Origin: Thermodesulfobacteriales bacterium
GTDB lineage: Bacteria; Desulfobacterota; Thermodesulfobacteria; Thermodesulfobacteriales; Thermodesulfatatoraceae
Direction: 5' to 3'
DNA length: 9,452 nt
NCBI GenBank assembly: GCA_026985945.1
Contig: JALSPN010000177.1
Location: 1-9,452, forward strand
Shown: piece after piece, positions 1-5,854 of the stretch
Layout: every line of letters starts with the position of its first letter
How positions within the stretch are numbered: position 1 is the first letter of the stretch
Notes under the pieces: generated by a model
What the model saw: the letters and a program-made list of their open reading frames with translations, nothing else
Told to the model about the DNA's origin: nothing
Database searches by the model: none
Program-made: the position numbers and the translations under genes

Positions 1-1704
1 GAAGATCGAATGCCTGAGGCCATAGACCTGGTCTTTCCGGGTGGAGAAAAAGGGGGAGAGGCCACGGCCCCTTCTGCCGCGGTTTCTTCTACCGCCGGGC
101 TCGATGAAGCCCGCAGAGAAGTGCTGGTCAATACCCTTTCGCAGGCGCTTGAGGCCGTGCGTGCCGGGCTTAAAGAAATTCCCCAGAAGGAGAAACGCCA
201 GACCGCCCTTGCCAAGTGCGTGCGGGGCTTTGAGATGATGATAAAGGTGGCTGAAGAACTGGGTGACTACGAGGCGCGGGAAGAGGCGGAAAAGTCCCTC
301 AACATCATCGAGTTTCTGGAGAAAAACGAGGAGCCCGAGGATCATGAGGCCCTTCTCCTGCAGGGTGTAGAAGACGGGCTCAGGGTCTTTGAGACCCTGC
401 TTAAGGGCCTTTCAGAAGCGCCCTCAAAGGCCCCAAAGGAGGAGGAAAAGAAAGCCGAAGAAAAGAAACCTTCCCCTCCTGCCAGAGAACAGGCCAGGCC
501 TTCCAGCGCCACAGCGCCCAAAAAGAGTGCTCCCCGGGCCATGATAAAGGTGCCACAGGAACGGCTTGACAAGCTCATGAACCTGGTTGGGGAGCTTGTG
601 GTTACCAAAAACAACTTTAACATCCTGGCCCGGGAGCTGAGCGTGGAGTATAACCTTCCCGGCCTGGCCAAAAAGGTCAAGGAGTTCGGGGCCGGGGTTT
701 CGCGCATCGTGGATGAACTTCAGGCGACTATCATGTCCATAAGGATGGTCCCCGTGGGGCAGGTATTCTCTCGCTTCCCGCGCCTGGTAAGAGATCTTTC
801 CCGCAAATTGAACAAAAAGGTGAAGCTTCTGATCAGCGGCGAGGAGACCGAGCTTGACAAGACCATCATCGAGCTTCTCGGAGAACCCCTGGTGCATCTG
901 GTGCGCAACGCCATGGATCACGGCCTTGAGCATCCTGAAGAGCGGATCCGGGCCGGAAAACCCGAAGAGGGGACCATCTGGCTCAGGGCCTACAATAAAG
1001 GCCAGAGCGTGATCATCGAGATCGAAGACGACGGGCGGGGAATAGACCCGCAAAAAATCCGGGCCAAGGCCCTTGAGAGGGGGCTCATTACCCATGAGGA
1101 TCTGGAGCGCCTGGATGACAGGCAGGTGCTCAACCTCATCTTCATGCCCGGTTTCTCTACCGCCGAAAAGGTAAGCGATGTCTCCGGCCGCGGGGTGGGG
1201 ATGGATGTGGTGCGAACGGCAATAGAGAAGATCGGCGGCACCGTAGAACTGGAAAGCTACCTGGGTCGGGGAACCAAGATCTCTCTGCGTCTGCCGCTTA
1301 CGCTTGCTATTAGCAAAGGTCTTGAGGTGGAAGTGGCCGGAGGAAGATACTACATTCCCCTTGACTACGTGGTGGAGACGGTCAAAGCCCCCCGCGAGGC
1401 CATTCACTGGCACCGACAGCAGGCCCTAGTCATGATTCGGGAGAACCTTCTGCCCATGCGAGACCTGGCAGAGGCCCTGGGAGAACAAGGGGGCTCTTCA
1501 GACGGTGGGGAGGTTTCGCTCGTGGTGCTCAATCTGGGTAACCGACAGGTGGCGGTGCGGGTGGACCGCTTCTACAACGAGAGCGAGTTCGTCTTGAAGC
1601 CCCTTATCGGGCCTCTTGAAAAACTGGCCGGCTTTTCCGGGGCCACGGTAACGGGAGAAGGACGCATTCTCCTCGTCCTCGACCCTCCAAAATTGTTAAG
1701 CTGA
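1..1704 (+). CDS. cheA: Chemotaxis sensor histidine kinase CheA, 5'-truncated by the window edge
   Basis: CheA is the cytoplasmic kinase of chemoreceptor arrays; it autophosphorylates on an Hpt histidine and passes phosphate to CheY and CheB. The frame is open from base 1 (Glu-Asp-Arg precede the first ATG at 10), so the N-terminus, including the usual P1/Hpt domain with its phosphorylated His, probably lies outside the window. Numbering from the ATG at 10: residues 30-135 are helical and acidic/basic with no Hpt motif; 138-177 form a Lys/Glu/Pro/Ala linker; 178-240 are the P3 dimerization helices (LDKLMNLVGELVVTKN). The P4 ATPase has its N box around N300-H304 (VRNAMDHG), G1 at 340-346 (DDGRGID), the F-box-like MPGFSTAEKV from 379 and G2 at 393-399 (GRGVGMD). 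The P5 CheW-like domain runs from about 438 to the end. Identification is firm; only the true start is unknown. Confidence 0.96.
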   Translation, partial: EDRMPEAIDLVFPGGEKGGEATAPSAAVSSTAGLDEARREVLVNTLSQALEAVRAGLKEIPQKEKRQTALAKCVRGFEMMIKVAEELGDYEAREEAEKSLNIIEFLEKNEEPEDHEALLLQGVEDGLRVFETLLKGLSEAPSKAPKEEEKKAEEKKPSPPAREQARPSSATAPKKSAPRAMIKVPQERLDKLMNLVGELVVTKNNFNILARELSVEYNLPGLAKKVKEFGAGVSRIVDELQATIMSIRMVPVGQVFSRFPRLVRDLSRKLNKKVKLLISGEETELDKTIIELLGEPLVHLVRNAMDHGLEHPEERIRAGKPEEGTIWLRAYNKGQSVIIEIEDDGRGIDPQKIRAKALERGLITHEDLERLDDRQVLNLIFMPGFSTAEKVSDVSGRGVGMDVVRTAIEKIGGTVELESYLGRGTKISLRLPLTLAISKGLEVEVAGGRYYIPLDYVVETVKAPREAIHWHRQQALVMIRENLLPMRDLAEALGEQGGSSDGGEVSLVVLNLGNRQVAVRVDRFYNESEFVLKPLIGPLEKLAGFSGATVTGEGRILLVLDPPKLLS

Positions 1705-1732
1705 GAAGGAACTGTCTTAAAAAAATCTCGGC

Positions 1733-1754
1733 CGGGCGGGGCTAGCCCCGCCCG
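1733..1754 (-). terminator. Perfect 22-bp GC palindrome with a minus-strand T-tract
   Basis: A perfect self-complementary palindrome is centred between 1743 and 1744 (9-bp stem with a CTAG loop, or 11 bp counted as a dyad). Seven A residues lie at 1719-1725, so read on the minus strand the hairpin is followed after about seven bases by seven T residues, the form of an intrinsic terminator. On the plus strand the following bases (GAAAGCCC) are not T-rich. It may still help end the cheA transcript, but the sequence is better built to stop minus-strand transcription. Confidence 0.6.
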
Positions 1755-1834
1755 AAAGCCCTTCCTCAGGGAAAAGCTCAAATTCTAACTTGGTTTCGAT
1801 CTTGCCCATTTTCTGCCCCCTCCTGAAAATAATT

Positions 1835-1868
1835 GGACTCTTTCTGCGAGAAAGTGTGCGTAAAGTCC
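1835..1868. other. Nested hairpin in the leader region
   Basis: GGACT at 1835-1839 pairs with AGTCC at 1864-1868 and encloses a second hairpin, CTTTCT (1840-1845) with AGAAAG (1849-1854) around a GCG loop. The two stems would stack, leaving bases 1855-1863 unpaired. The element lies about 65 bases before the phosphatidyltransferase start, upstream of the candidate promoter at 1881-1910, so on the plus strand it would be transcribed only from a farther promoter. It matches no riboswitch family I recognise. Confidence 0.3.
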
Positions 1869-1880
1869 CATACAAAAGGC

Positions 1881-1910
1881 TTGGCTTGAGGGGATTTTAG
1901 GGGTTATTAT
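1881..1910 (+). promoter_or_regulatory. Candidate sigma-70 promoter for the phosphatidyltransferase-rsmI pair
   Basis: TTGGCT at 1881-1886 (4 of 6 matches to TTGACA) is followed after 18 bases by TATTAT at 1905-1910 (5 of 6 matches to TATAAT). The expected start of transcription near 1917 would leave a leader of about 16 bases containing the GGGAG ribosome-binding site at 1920-1924. Position and spacing are good, but the -35 match is only fair. Confidence 0.35.
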
Positions 1911-1932
1911 TGCCCAAAAGGGAGTATTTCTT

Positions 1933-2526
1933 ATGGCCACCTTTACCCTTACGGATCGGGTGCGGGAGCTGAGTCGGCCCTTTTTGGCCCCGGTGGCAGA
2001 TTTCCTGGCCCGGTTAAACATTCACCCAAATGCCGTCTCTTTAGCTGGTTTCCTGGGGTGTGTAGCTTGTGGAGTTGCTCTGGCCCTCGGATATGTCAGA
2101 CTGGCAGGGCTCCTTTTGCTTTTGTTCGGTCCTTTGGATGCTGTTGATGGCCTGCTGGCAAGGCGTTCGGGGAAGCAATCAGTTTTCGGGGCCTTTTTGG
2201 ATTCTACCCTTGATCGCTACGCAGAGATTGCCATTTTCGGAGGGCTTATCTATCTGGGCCTGAAAGAAGGCCAAAATCTCTGGATCCTGCTGGCTTTTTT
2301 GGCCCTCTCGGGTTCCTTGATGGTAAGTTATACCCGCGCCCGAGCCGAAGCCCTGGGGCTTGAATGTAAAGTGGGGCTTCTTACCAGGTTTGAAAGGCTT
2401 GCCATCCTGACGTTGGGGCTCCTTTCAGGTTGGCTTACGGCAAGCCTGACTATTATAGCGATTTTTGCCAACCTAACGGCCCTCCAGCGCGTCCTTCATG
2501 TCTATCACGGCACCAAAAAAAGCTGA
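1933..2526 (+). CDS. CDP-alcohol phosphatidyltransferase, possibly an inositol-phosphate lipid synthase
   Basis: This 197-residue integral membrane enzyme belongs to the CDP-alcohol phosphatidyltransferase family, which joins a CDP-activated group (usually CDP-diacylglycerol) to an alcohol with loss of CMP. The full catalytic signature is present: D69, D72-G73, A76-R77, G86, D90 and D94, in the order DxxDGxxAR(x8)GxxxDxxxD; the aspartates bind the metal and act in catalysis. Hydrophobic stretches at about 38-68, 97-125 and 145-190 fit the family's six-helix core. Start ATG has GGGAG eight bases upstream. The 3' end overlaps rsmI by 29 bp. The alcohol substrate cannot be read from the motif. 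The short form resembles archaeal and actinobacterial (archaetidyl/phosphatidyl)inositol-phosphate synthases, and a myo-inositol-1-phosphate synthase gene lies at 5855, so inositol phosphate is an attractive acceptor. Phosphatidylglycerophosphate synthase or a di-myo-inositol-phosphate-phosphate synthase are alternatives. Confidence 0.88.
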   Translation: MATFTLTDRVRELSRPFLAPVADFLARLNIHPNAVSLAGFLGCVACGVALALGYVRLAGLLLLLFGPLDAVDGLLARRSGKQSVFGAFLDSTLDRYAEIAIFGGLIYLGLKEGQNLWILLAFLALSGSLMVSYTRARAEALGLECKVGLLTRFERLAILTLGLLSGWLTASLTIIAIFANLTALQRVLHVYHGTKKS

Positions 2527-3367
2527 GCCCGGGGTCCTTTATGTAATAGCCACCCCGCTTGGCAACCTGAGAGACATCACCTTAAGGGCTCTGGAAGTCT
2601 TAGAAGGTGTAGATCTTATCGCTGCCGAAGATACCCGCACGGCCCTTAAGCTCTTAAACCATTTTCAGATAAAGGGACCGAAACTGGTAGCCTACCATGA
2701 ACACAACGAAAGAGCACGCACCCCACATCTTATAAAAGTTTTGAAGGAAGGAAAATCCGTAGCCCTGGTAAGCGAAGCGGGGACCCCGGGTATTTCGGAT
2801 CCCGGGGCAATCTTGGTTCGCAGGGCCCATGAAGAGGGGCTTCAGGTGGTTCCGGTCCCCGGCCCCTCGGCCCTGGCCTGTGCCCTCAGTGTGAGCGGCT
2901 TTCTTCTCAAAGAAGGCTTTATTTTTTTGGGCTTTCTTCCTGCTAAAACCACCCGCAGGCGAAAGATCCTGGAAGAAATCACCTCTGAAAGGCGCCCTCT
3001 CGTCTTTTTTGAAGCTCCCCATCGATTGAGAGAAACTCTTAAAGACGCCCTGGAAATCCTGGGAGACAGAGAAGTTTTTCTGGCCCGGGAGATGACCAAA
3101 CGCCACGAAGAGTATTGTCTCAGCCGTCTCAAGGAGCTCTGGGAGCGCTTCTCCCGTGAAGAACCGCGCGGGGAATTTACCCTGGTTTTGGCAGGCGCAA
3201 GGCCTGAAGATAGCCGGCCTTCGCAGGAAGAAATCAAAAAGGCCCTAAAAGAGGCCTTAAAGAAGGGATTAAGCCTTAAGGAGGCGGCAGCCCTGGTAGC
3301 CCAAAAGATGGAGGTTAGTAAGAAGTCGGCATATCAAATGGCCCTCAAGCTTAAGCCCCCTCATTAA
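2498..3367 (+). CDS. rsmI: 16S rRNA (cytidine(1402)-2'-O)-methyltransferase RsmI
   Basis: RsmI uses S-adenosylmethionine to methylate the ribose of C1402 in the decoding centre of 16S rRNA. The 289-residue length is normal. Family motifs appear in order: LYVIATPLGNLRDIT at 14-28, AEDTR at 43-47, the SAM-site loop SEAGTPGISDPG at 92-103, PGPSA at 121-125, EAPHR at 172-176, REMTKRHEE at 197-205 and GEFTLVL at 225-231. A Lys-rich helical tail (243-289) matches the C-terminal helical region common in this family. The ATG at 2498 is the only possible start before the conserved N-terminal strand. It lies inside the preceding gene and has no clear ribosome-binding site, suggesting translational coupling. 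The 3' end overlaps the convergent ispG by 17 bp. Confidence 0.96.
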   Translation: MSITAPKKAEPGVLYVIATPLGNLRDITLRALEVLEGVDLIAAEDTRTALKLLNHFQIKGPKLVAYHEHNERARTPHLIKVLKEGKSVALVSEAGTPGISDPGAILVRRAHEEGLQVVPVPGPSALACALSVSGFLLKEGFIFLGFLPAKTTRRRKILEEITSERRPLVFFEAPHRLRETLKDALEILGDREVFLAREMTKRHEEYCLSRLKELWERFSREEPRGEFTLVLAGARPEDSRPSQEEIKKALKEALKKGLSLKEAAALVAQKMEVSKKSAYQMALKLKPPH

Positions 3368-4442
3368 GCAGCCGCTTTACCTCCTCAAAGAAGGCCGGAA
3401 GGATTTCCTTTTCGGAGACCTTTTTGACGATCTTTCCCTTGCGGAAAATGATTCCTACCCCTTTGCCTCCGGCAAGGCCCACGTCGGCTTCACGGGCCTC
3501 TCCAGGGCCATTTACCACACACCCCATGACCGCAAGCTTCAAAGGCCTGGAGATCCCGCGGGCAAATTTTTCCACCTCTTCCGCGATGGGGAAAAGGTCT
3601 ATTTCGCAACGCCCACAAGTGGGGCAAGAAATAATCTCAGGGCCTCTTTCACGAAGCCCCACCGCCCTCAGAATTTCATAGGCCACGTGAACTTCCTCTT
3701 CGGGGTCCCGGGTGAGAGAGACCCTCAGGGTGTCGCCAATACCTTCTGAAAGAAGGAGCCCCAGGGCGAAAGCACTCTTTACCGTACCGGCAATAAGACC
3801 TCCGGCTTCCGTTACCCCCAGATGGAGTGGAAAGTCACTTTTTTCGGCGAAAAGCCGATAGGCCTTGATAGTAGTCCACACTTGGGAGGACTTGAGAGAT
3901 ACTTTTAGGTTTTCAAATCCCAGATCTCCCACGATAAAGTCCAGATGCCGCAGGGCACTTTCCACCAGGGCCTCAGCCGAGGCCTCTCCATACTTTCGGT
4001 AAAGGTCTCTCTCCAAAGAGCCGGCATTTACACCGATGCGAATAGCGGCCCCTCTTTCTTTGGCGGCCAGGACTATCCTGCGAACGTTTTCAAGCCCCTT
4101 AATATTCCCCGGGTTTATACGCAAGCCGTCGGCTCCGGCTTTAAGCGCCGCTATCGCCAGTCTCCAATCAAAGTGGATATCAGCGATGAGGGGGATACGA
4201 ATTTCTTTTTTGATCCGGGAGATGGCCTCAGCTGCTTCTTCGTCAGGCACAGCCACCCGGATGATTTCGCAACCCACTTCCTCCAGGCGCCGGATTTGCC
4301 TGACCGTGGCAAAGACATCCCTGGTATCAGTATTGGTCATGGATTGCACCACTACCGGGTGGCCTCCGCCAACCGGCACCTCCCCTACCCAAATGGTACG
4401 CGTTTTCTTGCGAACTGGAGACATCTTTGAATTTGCAGACAT
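3351..4442 (-). CDS. ispG: 4-hydroxy-3-methylbut-2-enyl diphosphate synthase IspG (GcpE)
   Basis: IspG is the [4Fe-4S] enzyme that converts methylerythritol cyclodiphosphate to HMBPP, the penultimate step of the MEP isoprenoid pathway. The 363-residue protein has the TIM-barrel N-terminal part (VQSMTNTDT at 32-40, LIADIHFDW at 85-93, RINPGN at 108-113, GVTEAGG at 209-215). Its C-terminal cluster domain has C273, C276 and C308 plus E315 as the expected ligands (SCPTCGRC and MGCVVNGPGEA). C279 is an extra cysteine. The start is uncertain: ATG at 4442 has no ribosome-binding site and lies only 9 bases after a perfect TATAAT, while the ATG at 4424 (residue 7) would leave a leader of about 21 bases and gives a more typical N-terminus. 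The gene stands alone on this strand, convergent with rsmI and divergent from the DUF1232 gene. Confidence 0.97.
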   Translation of the reverse strand: MSANSKMSPVRKKTRTIWVGEVPVGGGHPVVVQSMTNTDTRDVFATVRQIRRLEEVGCEIIRVAVPDEEAAEAISRIKKEIRIPLIADIHFDWRLAIAALKAGADGLRINPGNIKGLENVRRIVLAAKERGAAIRIGVNAGSLERDLYRKYGEASAEALVESALRHLDFIVGDLGFENLKVSLKSSQVWTTIKAYRLFAEKSDFPLHLGVTEAGGLIAGTVKSAFALGLLLSEGIGDTLRVSLTRDPEEEVHVAYEILRAVGLRERGPEIISCPTCGRCEIDLFPIAEEVEKFARGISRPLKLAVMGCVVNGPGEAREADVGLAGGKGVGIIFRKGKIVKKVSEKEILPAFFEEVKRLLNEGA

Positions 4443-4461
4443 TTTTAAAAAATTATATCAT
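4433..4461 (+). promoter_or_regulatory. Weak candidate promoter for the DUF1232-LysR pair
   Basis: TTGCAG at 4433-4438 (3 of 6 matches to TTGACA) and TATCAT at 4456-4461 (5 of 6 matches to TATAAT) are separated by 17 bases. The -10 shares bases 4456-4457 with the opposing ispG -10 box, so the two promoters would compete for polymerase. An AATTC/GAATT inverted repeat with a 6-base spacer (4471-4486) lies just downstream of the predicted start and could be an operator. Confidence 0.25.
4452..4457 (-). promoter_or_regulatory. Perfect -10 box (TATAAT) for ispG
   Basis: Read on the minus strand, bases 4457-4452 spell TATAAT, followed by five T and four A residues and then the first ispG ATG. No convincing -35 hexamer is seen 16-18 bases upstream. 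Transcription from this box would begin near 4445, giving an almost leaderless message for the 4442 start, or about 21 bases of leader for the 4424 start. Confidence 0.45.
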
Positions 4462-4497
4462 TTTCTGGCAAATTCATAGAGGAATTCAATAAATAAA

Positions 4498-4504
4498 AAG
4501 GAGG
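4498..4504 (+). promoter_or_regulatory. Strong ribosome-binding site that decides a TTG start
   Basis: AAGGAGG at 4498-4504 is close to a perfect Shine-Dalgarno sequence and sits five bases before the TTG at 4510. No ATG or GTG in this frame fits the conserved protein as well, so the site fixes TTG as the initiation codon of the DUF1232 gene. Confidence 0.75.
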
Positions 4505-4509
4505 CGCCT

Positions 4510-4887
4510 TTGAATTTGCTAGAACTCAAACGTTACGTAAGGCTGGTTCCCAAGTTTTTAAAGCTCCTCTGGGGCCTTTTAAAGGACAAGCGTGTCCCTT
4601 TGAAAGACAAGACCATTCTGGCCGCCGCCATAGCCTATCTTTTAAATCCGGTTGATTTTGTGCCTGATATGATCCCTTTCTTTGGGATGGTGGACGATCT
4701 TTACCTGGTAGCCCTGGCCCTTTTAAGGCTTTTGTATCATACGGATGAAGAAGTCCTGCGGGCCCACTGGGAAGGCGAAGAAGACATAATTCCTATTATC
4801 AAAAGGCTGGTGGAACTGGGAGCAAAGCTCCTTCCTCCGCGGGTAAGAGAGGCGGTGCTCGAGAAAATAGAGGTCGAGCATGCTTGA
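4510..4887 (+). CDS. DUF1232 (YkvA-like) small membrane-associated protein
   Basis: The 125-residue protein carries the DUF1232 core at about 33-74: LKDKTILAAAIAYLLNPVDFVPDMIPFFGMVDDLYLV-type sequence, with the hallmark N46-P-x-D49-x-x-P52-D53 motif and the G59-x-x-D62-D63 pair. Two hydrophobic segments (about 36-48 and 64-76) flank this motif. The N-terminus is basic and amphipathic, and the C-terminal 45 residues are charged and helical. The molecular function of DUF1232 proteins is not established; I infer only association with the membrane. The gene starts with TTG behind a strong ribosome-binding site, and its stop overlaps the next gene's ATG by 8 bp, so it is co-translated with the LysR regulator. 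Confidence 0.85.
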   Translation: MNLLELKRYVRLVPKFLKLLWGLLKDKRVPLKDKTILAAAIAYLLNPVDFVPDMIPFFGMVDDLYLVALALLRLLYHTDEEVLRAHWEGEEDIIPIIKRLVELGAKLLPPRVREAVLEKIEVEHA

Positions 4888-5767
4888 TTTGCGAAAACTG
4901 GCCGTTTTTGTGGCGGTAATTGAGGAAGAAAGTTTTTCAAGGGCCGCCCATAAGTGTCATCTTTCACAGCCTACGGTTTCCGGCCACATCAAAGGCCTGG
5001 AAGAATTTTTCCGGGTCCCGCTTTTTGAGCGGCATACCAGAGAGGTTCGTCCCACCAGGGCTGGAAGGCTCCTTTATCGCTATGCCAAAAGGATCCTCAA
5101 GCTTTCAGCCGAGCTTGAAAGGGAGATGTTTCTTTTTGCTCAGGGCAGGCAGGGAAGCCTTTTTCTCGGGGGAAGCACCATTCCCGGACAATATATCCTG
5201 CCGGCGCTCCTTGGCAAATTTAAGGAGAGGCATTCCGCGGTGAAAATGACCCTCAAAATCGGGGATACTAAAGAAATTGTGCGTCAGGTGGCCCTGGGAG
5301 AACTTGATTTGGGAGTAGTGGGGGCCAGGATCCCGGAAGAAGACCTCCACTTTGAGCCCCTCTGGGAGGATAAAATTATCCTTATTGTTCCTCCGGCTTT
5401 TGAAAAGAAAGAAAAGCAGCTTTCTCTTAAAGAGTTGACAGAGATACCCCTTCTGGTGCGTGAGGAGGGTTCGGGTACCTGGCTTGTGGTCCGGGAAAAA
5501 CTTGTAGAGGAAGGTCTTTCGCCAGAGGCCTTAAAAGTTGTGGCGGAGCTTGGTTCCACGGAGGCTGTGAAGCAGGGAGTAAAAAAGGGGCTTGGAGCGG
5601 CCTTTGTCTCCGAGATCGCCGCGGAAGAAGACCTCGCAAGGGGCACCCTCTCAAAGGTCACCCTCCCTTTTGAGATCAAAAGATACTTTTACCTGATTAC
5701 CTCCAGAAAACATATTTTGTCCCCTGTGGCCCAAATTTTTGTAGATTTTTGCCGCAGATCCGGTTAA
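4880..5767 (+). CDS. LysR-family transcriptional regulator (selenium-metabolism-associated/CysB-like type)
   Basis: This 295-residue protein has the standard LysR architecture. An N-terminal winged helix-turn-helix occupies residues 3-62 (SFSRAAHKCHLSQPTVSGHIKGLEE around 18-42, PLFERH at 47-52, PTRAG at 58-62). A linker helix spans about 63-90, and a two-lobed periplasmic-binding-like effector domain runs from 91 to 293 (GGSTIPGQYILPALLGKF, LDLGVVGAR at 142-150, REEGSGT at 194-200, ELGSTEAVKQGVKKGLGAAFVS). From memory, the GSTIPGQYLLP and ELGSTEAVK signatures are typical of the subgroup annotated as selenium-metabolism-associated LysR regulators. No selenium gene is visible here, so that label is tentative and the inducer is unknown. 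It overlaps the DUF1232 gene by 8 bp and lies 87 bp before the MIPS operon, which is a possible target. Confidence 0.92.
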   Translation: MLDLRKLAVFVAVIEEESFSRAAHKCHLSQPTVSGHIKGLEEFFRVPLFERHTREVRPTRAGRLLYRYAKRILKLSAELEREMFLFAQGRQGSLFLGGSTIPGQYILPALLGKFKERHSAVKMTLKIGDTKEIVRQVALGELDLGVVGARIPEEDLHFEPLWEDKIILIVPPAFEKKEKQLSLKELTEIPLLVREEGSGTWLVVREKLVEEGLSPEALKVVAELGSTEAVKQGVKKGLGAAFVSEIAAEEDLARGTLSKVTLPFEIKRYFYLITSRKHILSPVAQIFVDFCRRSG

Positions 5768-5786
5768 TAAAACTTCCGGGCGCTAC

Positions 5787-5830
5787 TTGATCTCCTAGGT
5801 AAACATTCTATTTTTCAACCTGTAAAGGTT
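5787..5830 (+). promoter_or_regulatory. Candidate promoter and inverted repeat before the MIPS operon
   Basis: TTGATC at 5787-5792 and TATTTT at 5809-5814 (each 4 of 6 consensus matches) are 16 bases apart. The inverted repeat AACCT-GTAA-AGGTT at 5817-5830 covers the expected transcription start near 5821, so it could act as an operator or form a small 5' hairpin. This is the only gap long enough to hold a promoter for the five-gene run downstream, which supports the position more than the weak hexamers do. Confidence 0.3.
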
Positions 5831-5854
5831 AAATTTTGCGAAAGGGGGAAGGAA

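Noticed and set aside
424..1413. Long minus-strand open frame (329 codons) inside cheA
   Set aside because: It is the shadow of the strongly conserved CheA frame in GC-rich sequence; its translation shows no recognisable domain.
1755..1932. Possible c-di-GMP or other riboswitch before the phosphatidyltransferase
   Set aside because: The conserved cores I know are not present; only simple stems are visible.
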